NCBI GenBank assembly: GCA_025766275.1
Contig: JAFKAC010000008.1
Coordinates: 124,001 to 188,000, forward strand
Direction of reading: 5' to 3'
Source of the DNA: Lactarius indigo
Lineage: Eukaryota; Basidiomycota; Agaricomycetes; Russulales; Russulaceae
DNA length: 64,000 nt
Both the position numbers and the translations under genes were made by a program. Positions 32,801-45,165 of the stretch are shown in pieces (the stretch's first letter is position 1; the number at the start of each line of letters is the position of its first letter). The notes below the pieces were generated by a model. It was not told where the DNA came from. It worked only from the letters and a program-made list of their open reading frames with translations, and did no database searches.

Positions 32801-35800
32801 CCACTCGCCTTGTTTGAAGTAGCAGCGTGCCAGAAGCCGTGCAAGTTCATCAAGTTTCTGTTTAGATACACCAGATCGCTGTCCTCTCTGAGTTGTTTCT
32901 GTCTCCAAGTCCCTCGATAAACTGGTTGCGAATGTGCGTAGGAAGTTGAGGCTCTCTTCCTTAGAACCAGATGCCCACATATACTTGAGCTGGGCGTAGA
33001 CCACGTTCGGTGGGGCTTTCTGGTGCTGAGAATACAGTATATAAAATCAATTAGCCATGTCACAAACTCCCTAAGGAAAGGCCTACCCTTTCTTGAGACA
33101 GCAGAGAATTAATTGTCTTTTCGGCGAGCAACATGCGTTCGGACTTCCGACACAGGTTGGCAAATTTAATCCACATAGCTGGGTCGTCGTCTGGACTGAG
33201 GACCAGCGTTCGGACCTGCAGAATCCGCTGCCAAACTTCGACGTCAGGCTGGCATCCTTGTAGCCTAACCACTTTAAGCAGAACGACAACTTTCCGATGA
33301 TGCTAATCATACCTCTTAACCCAAGTCTTCCTGATAGTTTGCTGACGTTCGGGCTGATCAGCGAATTGCTTATAAGCGATGATCTCCTCTAGCTCCGACA
33401 GCATCTGAGCTCGAACCATGACGCTGACGCAATGTTAGATACGAGAACTATGCATCAGATCTACCGCACTCACTTGTACGACCGCCCGTAGCGCTCGCCA
33501 ATAAGTCCTGTGAGCTCAGGGTCGAGTAGGTCGCGCGCCTTCGTGATGTGCGTTAGTGCCTTCGAGAACTGATTCTGATGCACGGAAAGAATAGCACGAT
33601 AGAACGCGCGGTCCGTCGAATCGGCCTTCATCGTCGCGATGTAGTTGTCCATAGATTCCCAGTCATTCAACGACCAGGCCGCGGCAGCAGCCATCGGCGC
33701 GATCTCGCGGCATTCCTCGGGTGTCGCACTCGCCCAGTACTCCTCGACCTGCACTGCAAGCTGGTCCCACTCCCCAAGTGCGTGCAGGCACTTCATCCGA
33801 CCAATCGAGATGTCAGGGTTGTCCGGGTCCTCTTGCTCCCGCCGCTCATACATACGGAGTGCTTCCTGCCACCGTCCAAGTCTCTCGTACCACTGATCGT
33901 GTTTGGTGATATCATATTGTTCACGCGCGACAAGGAGAGTACCCCACGCTGCGTCTGATTGCTGCAACTTGGTGTTGATTCCGATCAGGGCTTCGATAAT
34001 CGACGGCGATGTCTCGGTGAAGAACTCAAGCTCCTTGTAATGCAAAGCCTTGGCATAGGCGTGGTACTTGAGCGCATACTCTCCAAGAATGCTGTTTTCG
34101 ATTGGGAGCCGCTGATCTTCGTGTTCCATAAACTCGCACAAGTTCAATAACCTGTGTATAAGCTCTGATGGCGCGGTCGGCGACGTGATGGCACGATCGA
34201 CGGCGCGAACGAGATCTTCCTGTGAAACCGGGTTGAGACCCGTACTTCCCGATACAGGCATTAACGTACCTGATATTGTTCGTACAGCTCCCGCCAGCAT
34301 GAAATAAATGCCGCGTTGAACAACTCTTTCGCCAGGGGCGAATGAACGTCCACCAAGCTCATGCAAGCACGTAGAGCATGTGACGGTGATTCTTTCATAA
34401 ACTCGACGGAAAGCCGATGCATCCATTCCAGCCAGTCTTCCCTGGTAGAGACCAGTGACGTGTCCCACGCTTGCTTCAGGTGTTGTTGGTTAACCGCCAT
34501 CTTGGCCGCCTCCGCGGGAGCAGAGAACTCCGGCGTCTTGTTACTCTCGTTCATGCTGCAATGGCTTTATGAGCAGAAATACGTAGTCTCAAATAAAGAT
34601 CGCTTACATATACTCCAGTGTCCCTAGTTCCTGTGGCAAGCGCTCACCATTAAGCAGCTTAGAGACAAGATTCTCATACTTGGGATGTGGTATTCTGTGG
34701 CGAAGTAGTGCCTGTACCCATCGTCAGCCGATATGGGACGGATACAAAGGGGAGAAAGCGTGCTTTGTTAATAGTAGGAACGAATATAGCAAAGTCTGAT
34801 CCTAGTTGGACAAGCAGAGAACACAAGGTGTCCAGCACGGCCATCCTCAGTTCGTTATTCGAAGACGTCAGCACGCGCACAAGAGGGTGGATAATTCGTG
34901 ACGCATGGTCCGAGAAGTTAACGCGACTTGAAAGCCCGTCAATCGTAACGATCGCACGTTTGCGTAGCGGCGTCGACGCATCGAGTCGCTCATACGTTTT
35001 TACCATGATTGGAATGACAAGGTGCAAGTATTCTTCGATGTTTGAGCCGAACGTCAAAAACGCGTCAAACACCTTGATTTGCGTTGCGGACCGTTTGTCA
35101 TTCAATTCTCCGTCAAACACTTTCAAGATCAGCGGCAAGATCGTCGGAAGGAACGGTCTGAATTCCGCATCCAAGGCCTTCCCAAGCGATTCAATAAGTG
35201 AGACGAGAGGGAGTTGCAGCGATTGGTTTTCCCAAAGGTCCGTCACGAGCCCGAAGATGTCGGGCATATATTTGCGGAGGTGCTGCTTGACGATGCCGAT
35301 AAGGATAGCGAGCTGCTGTAGATGAAACTCTTGTAAGCGCGCGGCGGAACTACGAGTCACGGCGGCGAACGCCGGAATAATCTAGACGGGTTGTAAGTTG
35401 CTTTGCCTCTTCGCGTAACGAAATGTGCGCACCTGTGGCAAGAATGTCACGCATTTGAGGCCTTGAGTCTTGAATATCGACATTATGGCTTCAATCACGG
35501 TGTGATGCTGGCTGCTCAAGGACTGGTCCTTTAGAATGCCGAGTAGTGCGTTGATGACAACTGTCTGATAGTAGTCGTCAGATGCCGAAGATGTTGTATG
35601 AGTGAGATTAATCGCGGCTGCGGTAGGCGTCTGCGACTCGTTCGATTCCTCGTCGGGCCTCGTCTGCGATGGTGGTCATCCGTCTAATTCTCCGTCATAG
35701 GGGGCGTGACATACCTTTCTTCTATAAGGATCTAACGCGCCAATAATTCCAAGGACCTTTATCACCTCCCGTCGCACCGACGGATTCGGTTCGCTCTTCA

Positions 35801-38705
35801 GAATTCGACCAAAGATCTGCAGCAGCTGGGGATACTCTACTAGCGGCTGTATAACAAATCCTGTGCTCGAACAAACCTGCCCCAGCGCGTGCAATGCAGC
35901 GTCGCGCTTCACAATGCTCGAGTCCGCGAGCTTCGAGAGGATGATGTCCATTAACTCGGGAACGTGTGGAGTCACGTCCTCGCCACCAACACACGTCAGC
36001 TCGCCAAGACACATCAACACGTTGGCGGCAACAGTCGAATTGGGATCACCGGCTTTCTGTAGGAGCACGCGCAGCATCGGCAGGGCATATGGCTTGATTA
36101 GGCGCTGCGTCGCGCTTACGAGGAGCGTCAATAACCTGGTACAATCTTCGCGGCTGCGCCTATTGACTTTTCGGTCATCGGATAAGACAGATTCAAGAAT
36201 CGAGGCTCACGTGACGGTCGAGTATTCGAGCTCGGTGAGCAGCTGGATGAGCGACTTGCGAAGAGAAGGTACGACATGAGCCGGGTTATGCAAAGCAAGA
36301 CGTCCAATGAGGCCGACCGCAGTCTCGCGGTTCTCAAAGATCTCGTCGTTGAGTGCTATAAAGAGGGAGCGGACGTTCTCTGCCTGGGCGAGGTGCTTAT
36401 CGAATTGTTCGTGTAGGTTTGTCAGGACAGCTTGTCGGATTGCAGCGTCTGAATATGAGAGATTAGCCAACCCCGTGAAACCACTTAGAACTGAATGCGA
36501 CAAACCTGGATCGGCAATGCCCACTGTAAGGAGCTTATCGATGACGTCGCTGATGACCTCGATGGAGTTATTGCTTCCCTGGAAGCAGATAGGGTCACGT
36601 CTGAAGACGCTGCAGCATGTCAGTGCTGCGGCCTTTCGCACTTCAGAGTGGTCTTCTTCGAGGAACGGGAGTGCACAGTTGCGAACGAAATCGTTTAGTA
36701 CGTGGCCTGTAAAATAGATGAACACCTCAGTAACGCACTGAAAAGTGAAAGTGCCTAATGTCATACCACTAAAGTCGAATTCGCCGAGGATTGTGAGTGC
36801 CAAAGTGATGAGTTCGGGGCTTTTCGTCGTGCCAGCGCTCTGGTAGTCTGGTGAACCAATTGCTTGGGTTCGGAAATATGAGCCCTACCTGAGATGTGTT
36901 GAGGTCGCGGGAAATAGTAGAAACATTGCCCCTGATGAGAGCTGGTGGTGCACCAAGGGGCTTATACGATTTGTCGCTGAGGATCATCGATAACATGTCC
37001 AAGAGCCGATCTGCAACTCGAAATTAGATCTCCAAACGGTCTCCAAACACGAGAAAGCAAGCAGAGACTTGCCTTGTATGGTCTTCAAGAGAGGCGGAAT
37101 GTTCTTAGCGATTTCAATCAGAGCGTGATGAAGAGGTGCGCTCAGTCCGCATGCGAACATCAAGTCCAGCTGGTCGTGCAGAAGCTTTGTCAAGTTAGGA
37201 CCAACAGCAGCGGCCAGCATGCCGACGCATTGAAACATAGGTTCCTCAGGAGGCGCCTTCTTCCTAACATAAAATGAGAAAAGAGCTAACGAGGTTGTGG
37301 ATCCATGCATCCGAGTCCTACCCTCTGTTCTGCAAGCCAAGCTTAACTTGCTGCATGATTGAGTCCAGGAACGGCTTCATATCACTACCGACAGCCTTTG
37401 CCACGTGTCCAATAGCGACGAATGCTTCAACAGAGTCAGTGACAGTGGAAGGATAGGAGTAGCAGATCAAGCGTACCGAACTCTCGATCACTCGATTTAC
37501 CGAGAAGGGTCAAAAGATGGCCCATCGCTCTATGAAGGAAGTGTTCGCTGAACGTCTGAGTGTCATACACGGCGAGCGTAGGGATAAGTGTGATGACCAT
37601 CTTCCGTACGAAAGGGTCGCGTGATGTCCTGAAGCGCAAGATACTCTCTGCTGTGTCCATGAAATTCTCGCGCATGAACTACATCGACCGGGTTATTGAA
37701 AAAATATCAGAGGGTCGATGAGCTCACCATGCCGCCATGAAGTAGAAGCTCGCGATATGTAAGCAATGCACCATGGATGATCTCGGGCTGACTCATTTTG
37801 AGTCCAGCCTGCGCGTCAGCTAGAATCCTCGCGAGATGAGTGGTCCTTCCTTGTCGTTCCCTCTGAGCAATGATCTCGAGACAAGCCGCGAGGAGTTCAG
37901 CTGCACCCTCTCTGACAATCACGCGTGGGTCTCGAATCGGCATAAGGATTTTATCGAAGACGAGGTCAATGTGTGAATGAAAGTAGACGGGGCTGTTTCG
38001 AGCGAGCTCTTTCAGGATGAGCACACCGGCGTACCGGCCGGGCTCTTGTTTGTCGCCTTGCAACAAGCCGATGGCAGCAGGCACCTCAAAGTCCATGAAA
38101 TGCTCTCCAAAAGCTGCGCCGCCAATCTCTGCGATCTGTCCGAGTGTCTTGGAGGCAGCAAGCATGATGTTGAGGTCTCCATTAGGTAAAAGAGACTTGA
38201 CATAATTGTAGAAGCGGAAAAGATTGTGTTTGAACTCGATTGTCTCCTCGCCGTCCACATCAAGGAGGTGGTCTAGGACGATCAGAGTTTGCAAGTTGAA
38301 TCAAAAGAGAAGATGCACACCGATGGCGAGAATGCCCCCCAATTTATCGTGACTGTGAGGACTATGTACGAGGTCGAACAGTCTTTGATTTATTGAATCT
38401 TCCCATAGCTTTGTCGCGGCATCTGAGGACATTTCGACCACCTTTGTGGCAACCTGAGGACGGTCTTCATTAAGCGCAGACAGTTTGTCAGTAGCAGAGT
38501 GACGCACATATCGTCGTAATTCGAGAGCGGATTGGAGACGTGTCTCTGGACTCTTGTTCCTAAGACCGAGGAAGATAGTATTGAGTGTGTCAGTCTGCTG
38601 CGAGACAGACGGAGTTGCCATTGTCGACAACCTGAGATGAAGATGCGCTGCAATTGGTAATGACAAATCCACTTCTTATCATAGCACGTGCTAGTCTATC
38701 CCGAC
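29815..38705. repeat. Segmental duplication carrying TOR, copy 2
   Basis: Direct-orientation partner of 7130-16000. Coding exons are almost identical to copy 1. For example, in the 151-codon HEAT-region frame at 35676-36131 versus 12985-13440, the only differences fall in the terminal, probably intronic, codons. Introns differ in sequence and length. Confidence 0.9.
29865..38621 (-). CDS. TOR: Target of rapamycin (TOR) PIKK-family kinase, copy 2
   Basis: Full-length second copy with the same exon structure: start ATG at 38621 ([20 protein letters not shown]), HEAT repeats, FAT, FRB ('[10 protein letters not shown]', '[12 protein letters not shown]'), kinase ('[12 protein letters not shown]' near 30756, 'HIDFGD') and FATC. 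The last exon, 29865-29880, again encodes C-A-F-W. No frameshift or internal stop was found. Differences from copy 1 include His-to-Asn in the conserved '[12 protein letters not shown]' motif (31256-31258), a GC instead of GT donor in the intron just before it (31261-31314), Cys-to-Ser in the FATC motif ('NLCQSFSGW'), and Ser-to-Thr in the catalytic loop. The donor of the last intron is gtacga rather than gtgaga. It shares an 0.9-kb intergenic region with the divergent ELMO gene, so its promoter looks undisturbed. It may be active, or may have begun to diverge in function. Confidence 0.93.
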
Positions 38706-38739
38706 TAAGCTCACAGTATCTACCTACGTTCACTTCAAC

Positions 38740-38995
38740 GTTATGCAGGAGGTTTTGTGATCTCTCAAGCTCAAGATTCCATGCACCCACTACCAGATTC
38801 AATCATCGTGATACCCTTCAGCGTCGGCGTTTTGTGTACTCTGTGATTGCAATCGCTAGAGTAACACGCGCTGAACCATGCGCATATATTTACTGAAAGG
38901 AAGAGACGATGGTTTGTTGTCCCCACCTCATTTTTCTTATGTGCCTTATCTCCTTAATGAGTATCCCTTCTTTATTCGCAGGGTCCCTAAGTGAT
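38740..38995. repeat. 5' flank of TOR copy 2, matching 28800-29120
   Basis: Undisturbed counterpart of the displaced copy 1 flank. It ends with a splice-acceptor-like 'ttctttattcgcag' at about 38970-38983. Confidence 0.7.
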
Positions 38996-39139
38996 GATAC
39001 CGTCAATATCGCCGACTCTTCTGCTCACCAGCCACCCCTTGAAGCTTGAAGTTCCGGAGATCACCGCTCCGCTTTCTGACCACATTTCTCGCTCACGACG
39101 TCAGCCTCCGAAGTCGCTGGGCCTTTCCGTAGCACCTAG

Positions 39140-39325
39140 CCTCTGTCGCTGCTCTATCCTTACGTCCACGACGACCCCGGAGGTCGGACATGGTACTTCA
39201 CCACCTGCTGCACGGGCTTGCTACCACCAAAGGGGGTGTTGGAGTGGTCCGATGGAGATTATGAGAACGATCAGGCAACTATTGATGTATATCTTGTGAT
39301 GCCCTCTCCCAAGCGTCCATCGTAG
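39140..39325 (+). other. Candidate exon of an unrecognised plus-strand gene
   Basis: After a possible acceptor ('gcacctag' at 39132-39139), 62 codons are open to a TAG at 39323-39325, with protein-like composition: 'LLYPYVHDDPGGRTWYFTTC', 'VLEWSDGDYENDQATIDVYL'. Another possible acceptor at about 38983 and short open frames between suggest earlier exons, but I could not build a full gene. It could be the 3' end of a small gene or a relic. Confidence 0.3.
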
Positions 39326-39513
39326 GATACGCGTAGTGGAAGGAACATCATCGCTGATGTGAAGTACACGCAGACAATAAATCACGGTGTGGCACCTGCG
39401 ATCATCATTTGATCTTATCATAAGTGTAGCACAGTAAGTACATAAGCAAGGGTGTTCACACGGTAGACACGGCCAACGTGGTTAGACGCTGAGCCGCTTC
39501 TTGGTTGCATGAC

Positions 39514-42336
39514 ATGTCCTCGCATCCAAATGGAGACGCCTTGCGTCCACGCGCCGTGGCCACCAACGGGACCTCGACCAAAACACTGATCCCCACGAAC
39601 AGTGTTACCACCAAAGATGGCGTCGTCAAAGTCCGGATAGACCCAACGTTGATGGTCGTAGATGTCGTAAAACAGCTTGTTGCAAACCTGCAGATCAAGC
39701 AGCCGCCGTCCGACTTCGCCCTCAGAGATGAGGACGACGAGTTGGTGACGAACGAAAACCTCAGAAAGATGATCAAGTCCAAGGCCAAGTTGAAGTAATG
39801 TCCCCGATCTCCCAAATCTGGTTCAATCCTGACGCTTCTTCTCCAAGGCTCGTCAATTCTGCGTCTGTGGAGGCGCAGGAGATATACGACAAACTACTCC
39901 TCCGTGAGGAAACGAGCTTCAGATTAGCCCTCTTTTCTCTTCAACGTTACCTTCGCGTATGCTATCGCCATACCCTTGTCCCGGCGCATTGAGCTGACCG
40001 AGCTCACAGGAAGAGGATTTTGCCAACGAGTTTCTCAAGCGGGATGGTGTCGACATATTGGTTGACGTCATCACATCCAGTCATGGGAACACTCTCGCGG
40101 TACGTGCGATACTTTGGTGGATATTCCCCTTGCCTCATTTCGAACGTAGTACGCTCTCACAGCTATGAAAAACCTGATGGACCTCGAGTATGGCTGGGCC
40201 GCGTTGGACAGTAGTTTCATCTTCAAGGTAGTCCAGATCATTGCCTCGCCTCAGTCCCTCATCAACGTTTGCCGTCCCGCTACTGCGATCCTCAAACGCC
40301 TTGTCGAAGCGGACCCCGCCAGCGCACCAGGTCCAATCGTAGCGAGTTCAAGTCGCTCGCCACCTGTTGCACCTCCCGGCTCTGTGTACCGATACGGGTT
40401 CGACGTCGTCTTTGAGCAAATGCGCAAAGAACCGGGTCTCCTAGAAACCGTTGTCAACAGGCTTGGCACAGCCGATACCGCGCTTGCGCTAAACAGGTAC
40501 ATGATCCCTATTGATTGCCCGCAGGTGGCTGATTGTCCGAGCTGGGTAGTGTGATGTTGATTAACTCCCTCTTGGCGCATGCTACCGATACGTGGTGGGA
40601 AACCTTCATTTCGCATTTAGAGCGCCTTAACACTCGTAGGGCTGTCATCGTGAGTTCTGACACGACTCGTGGTGCTACCCGAACTCATAGCGTCCCGATC
40701 TAGCGTCTCATGAACTCGCACACCATCGAAGATTTGACTTCTTGCGTGCTCGACTTCCAGGGCAACATGGCACGAGTGATTTATCGTAAAAAAACGACCC
40801 TTGTTGAACCGGACGTTGAGGAGACGCATGCTGCCTCGCTCGATTATATATGGACAAACTCATGCTTGCAAGTTGAGACAGCACCAGACGGTACGACGCT
40901 GAAATGGCGACAACTCGGATTCTCGTCAGAGAACATTAGTCACGAGTTCAACGAAACCGGAGTCCTTGGACTCGACTGCTTGGTAAGTTCCGCTACCTGG
41001 AAAGAAAGAGCCCTGTTGACACGCTCTGCCAAAGAAACTCTTTGTGCAGAACGACCCAGACTTTTTTTCCAAGGTCGTACAAGAACAGAACTCCCGGTCA
41101 CCACAACGGCGATGTCCGGTCGCACGCGCATCCAACGAGGTCGTCGAGCTTTTGTCAGAATACTGGGGTGTTTTAGCTCCTGGATGTGCGTTGGTCGTAT
41201 TGATGCGTTATTAGGGGTGTGCTGATAATGCCGCGACGCCGTAGATGCAACTTCTCCCGTGTTTCAGCCGTTCTTCCTCAACTTCTATAAGATCCACACG
41301 TTAGCTACCAACTTCTTCCTACAGATGTGGAATGAGAGCGGGGCAGCGATCGGAGACTTCACAAGGGTAGTCGCCCTTGTTCGGAGCCAGTACGTCATCC
41401 CGAGAGCCGCAGTACGTTACTTTAATTCCCGCTTCTCCGCAGAGTGAAGGTTGCACTGCGCCAAGAACACCTACGCCCATGGCACGAGATGGTGCAAGAC
41501 TTTTCTGATTGCGAATACCGTGGCGTGCGTGATAGACAAATGAAAGAGCTCGAGGAAGAAGACGACCTGCTAAGCAAAGTACCCGTGCGCAACCTGCGCG
41601 CGAAGCTCTACAAAGAATCCAAAGAGTTCGTGCGCCAGCAGCGCATCCACTGCCTCCTTCAGGGCGCATGGTTCCTCAACGCAGTGCCGATCTCCGCCCC
41701 AGCGCCACGGCGACCCGCGCGGCCATGGCGATTCATGCGCCTCGTACGCCCCATTTCCTCACCTTCACACATATTTTCTTCAGTCCTGAAATGGCGGCTG
41801 GCGCGTGTAATAGGACAACAGCCTGAAGCACCTGCACTACGTCGACAGCCTGTCCAAGTTCCCAGTACGCAGCGGGCTCGAGGACCTGCCCGAACGCTTC
41901 GACCTTGCGCTGATCACGGAAATTGCCACCGCGAATTGCGCGCCGCCCCTTGACGGCGCGGGCGGTGGGTCAGGTCCGCTCGTGGCCTCGCCGCTGTCGT
42001 TCTCGCTGCTCACGCCGGAGGGCTCGCTCGCGGACGCGATTGCGCCGGACGCGTCGCGCTGGGCGGACTGGACGGACGGGCTAAACATGCTCCGACGCGA
42101 CAGCGGGCACGTCGCGTCGAAGGAGACTGCGGACTTCATTCAGGCACTCACAGAGATTGGGCTCAAAATCAAGCTGCTCGGTGCGTACAACTTTCTCTAT
42201 CCGTGCATGCGAAAACCTACTTGACGCCGCCGTAGATTTGTCTGGGGACAAGGTCGAAATACCCAGCGGGCTGACAGCCGGTCCGCCGCCTGCGAATAGT
42301 GACTTTTTCTTTTCGGATCTGTACGACCCCCAATAA
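39514..42336 (+). CDS. ELMO/CED-12 domain protein
   Basis: The start gives MSSHPNGDALRPRAVATNGT. Introns of about 50 nt join: 'MIKSKAKLK|LVNSASVEAQE', 'LQRYLR|EEDFANEFLKRDGV', 'NTLA|YALTAMKNLMDLEYG', 'ALN|SMMLINSLLAHATDTWW', 'GLDCL|KNFVQNDPDFFSKV' and 'RFMRL|DNSLKHLHYVDS'. Order: a ubiquitin-like N-terminus, an armadillo/ARM-like region, an ELMO domain (about 40.7-41.4 kb, 'MNSHTIEDLTSCVLDFQGN' and 'FQPFFLNFYKIHTLATNFF'), then a C-terminal PH-like region ('FVRQQRIHCLLQGAWFLNAV'). ELMO proteins partner DOCK-type exchange factors to activate Rac and control actin and polarity; that partnership is family knowledge. Length is about 720 residues. It is divergent from TOR copy 2. No defect seen. 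Confidence 0.87.
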
Positions 42337-42743
42337 TCGATGCGCAAATCTCTCAAACCGCTGTTTTGTGCCGATGTTATATAGGTGATATATGTTACTG
42401 CTGTCCCGTACCCGCAATTTTTTTTATTATTCCAATTTTTTTTTCTTTTCCTAATCTTATTCTAGTAGGGACTGTGGGAGGTTGCGCGCAAGCGCGACAA
42501 TTTTATTGTTTTGGTAACTTGTAGCGTTAACTCAAGAGAGATCACTGAGTCGTACTAGGATACAAGACAGTGTAATGTAAATGCAGTTGATGCAGGTGAA
42601 GATGGGGGATTGCGGCGTGCAGAGGTGCAAATAGCAAAAGTGTTGAACTAACGGGGGTTGAACCCGATGTTGCGAGGTTAAGCAGCGGATCCATGATGGT
42701 AGGGGAATGAGGGGAGGTTAAAGTAAGGACCGAAAATGTCACG

Positions 42744-44876
42744 TTAGTTCGAATGGCCGTTGGTAACGGGGTGGCCATTGGGAACAACAGTTCTGAGCTC
42801 TTCCTCCAGCTTGAAGAATGGTTCAAAAATCTTCGCGGATTGGTGGAAGTCATTGTGTACGATGTTGACGAGCAGCGCTTCGTCCATCACGTCAGTCACG
42901 ACCTTGCGAGACTGCGAGCCGGGTTCATAGATCTTCGCCCACTGGTAGCCGAGTTCGTATGCTTCGTCCTGCGTGTAGTCATGAGTAACTGACGCTATGA
43001 TCGACGGTGGCAACTAGCGCACCTTCCATGCCATGAAGCTGATGGCCTCGACTATCGTTGGCTGGACGACTTCCTTGCCCGGGAAAACACCCCACGTGAC
43101 AGCATTTGGGCCATCGCTGGTTGTGTTCGTGCGCAAATCACCGCGCTTGTTAATCACATAATACGTGATCCCAGGATCGCACTCGATGTGGGGGATGAGT
43201 GCGTCCAACAGCTTGGGCGATGCGAAGAACTCGAGGTATGCCTTCTGGTACACATACCCATTGCTTGGACCCCAGCCGAATGTCTTATCGTCGCTGCGGA
43301 CGCCATTCACAGCCGGTTGTGAGTTGATCGTGAGGAATCCAAGTCGATTTATCCTTGCGAGCTGCTTTGCGATGACGGTGGTTTCGCTCAGCAAAGGCTG
43401 ATCCGACCAAGGGAGCGCAGTGAGCTGATTCAAACAAAACTTCACGAAAAGAGACGATATTTCCTCGAACGTTGTAGGGTGGTCCCAGAGTTTGATCGCG
43501 TCTTCTTTCTAGATAAACGCTAAGCAGGAGCAGCATGGTGTGGGGGAAGAGATCATACCGTTTGTTTAAGTGACACGCCATAGCCATCTAGCTCACCGTA
43601 TGCAGGACTGCGCGCGTCTCCGAATCGACCGTTAGGGTACTCGTCCCAATTTTCTGTGCGGGAGAGGTAAGACTTGGTACGATTCGCCCAAAATATTGGG
43701 CGAATAGTCTCCGACCGCCGCGCAGGAGTGAGGGACTGGGACGCCATCAGTTCACCTGAAGGGAGGGAGGCAAAGAGTGTTCTGACCTGACGCCAAGGAA
43801 GGGGCTTGATTGTTTCTATGCGTGGAACAAGGTTCAACTCCTCTAAGAGGAGGCGCGTCCCACGCTCGAGATTCATGGTATAAAAATGAAGACCCTTGAC
43901 ACCCAGTGGCGCAGCCAATATTTTCCGACACATGTCTGCAACGAGTTTTGTGCCGATCTCGCGCACTTTTTCGTCGTTATTTTTATAGGGCTCGAGAGCA
44001 TCTAAGTATGACTGTGGGATAATCGTCTTCGCGACGGCAGTCGCCGCCCGCAGGAAACCGTTCCAAGTCTGAATGGGCATGATGCCAGGTACGATGGGCA
44101 CCGTGATGCCGGCAGCACGGACGGCGAGTGCCCAATCGATGAACATGTCAGCGTCGTAGAACATCTGGGTGAAGATGAAATTAGCGCCAGCATCGACTTT
44201 CTCCTTAGGTATGTCATCTCCTGCGCGCGCTCCTCCTGGGGGGAGTGTGTGCGTTTGTGGGTAGCCGGCGACAGAGATGTCAAAGTAATCGCCGTACTCC
44301 TTCCGGATGTATCGCTACGAGGTCGACCCCGTGTTCAAATCCGCCCTCAACTGCCTCCCAGTCCTCCTTCCCGGCAGGTGGGTCTCCGCGGAGGGCGAGA
44401 ATATTACGGCAGCCAGATAGTTTTGCTTCCTAAGGACGAAATGAGGCGAGAATTCAAATAGACAACGAATCACTGTACCCGCAGAGCGATGTCTACTTTC
44501 TCTGAGGGCATGTTTGTACAAGTCAAGTGCATGCACGTCTCAATGCCGATTGTACTCTGACATGTCTTGACTAATTCGGCAGACAGATCGGACGTCCGCC
44601 CCCCAGCATTCCTAGAGAACAGTGTCAAGTTTTCTGACAAGACGCCACGAGGGATGGAACATACCAGGTGATATCGACAAACTCAGGTCCAAGAGCTCGC
44701 ATGCGCTCAATACGGTCAAGAAGGTTCTGAAGACCCTTGAAGACGAAGTAAGGAACAAATGATTTAGCATTGATGAGCCAGAAAGATACCTGGGCCGTGC
44801 GAGGAGGAAAGTACTCGAATGACCACCAGACCTTGCCCTCCTTAGTGGACTGCTGAATTTTTTGACTAATTTTCAT
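42744..44876 (-). CDS. MTHFR: Methylenetetrahydrofolate reductase, with an apparent 1-nt frameshift
   Basis: Makes 5-methyl-THF for methionine synthesis. Start at 44876 ([20 protein letters not shown]), then '[21 protein letters not shown]' and '[20 protein letters not shown]'. The TIM-barrel part has '[13 protein letters not shown]' and '[19 protein letters not shown]'. The C-terminal regulatory half has '[20 protein letters not shown]', '[18 protein letters not shown]' and '[13 protein letters not shown]'. It ends at 42744 with '[11 protein letters not shown]'. Near 44315 the frame shifts: 'EHGVDLV' and '[13 protein letters not shown]' are plainly consecutive but one extra base (around 44313-44318) separates them, and no intron explains it. 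Either the sequence carries an error or the gene is broken. Everything else looks conserved and full-length (about 600 residues). Confidence 0.9.
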
Positions 44877-44899
44877 GATCGCGTGATGTCGTTAATGTG

Positions 44900-45010
44900 A
44901 GCGAAAAACAACGAAGGAAGAAAGAATGGGGAGAGGGGGGTAAGGCGAGGAAGTAAAGGAGAGGGTGGTGGTGAGAGGAAGAAAAGGGAACGAAAGAATG
45001 AAGGAAGCAA
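44900..45010 (-). promoter_or_regulatory. Pyrimidine-rich promoter tract of the MTHFR gene
   Basis: Immediately upstream of the start, the minus strand is a nearly continuous C/T tract of about 100 bp (plus strand: repeated gag/gga with a G6 run). CT-rich stretches before the start are common in fungal core promoters. Confidence 0.4.
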
Positions 45011-45165
45011 GTCTGCCACCTCGGTTAAAAAATAGAAGGTACCACTGTGCTGTAAGTAATAACACACATGGCTTAATAGCTCCATGTGGCTTAAATCGTC
45101 ATTGTTCACCACACTACTCGACTAACTTAACTACAGCGTAGCCCATCAAGTTCAATAGCGTCAGG

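Noticed and set aside
42415..42450. T-rich runs after the ELMO gene as a Pol III terminator
   Set aside because: No tRNA or other Pol III gene is seen upstream; more likely part of the ELMO 3' UTR.
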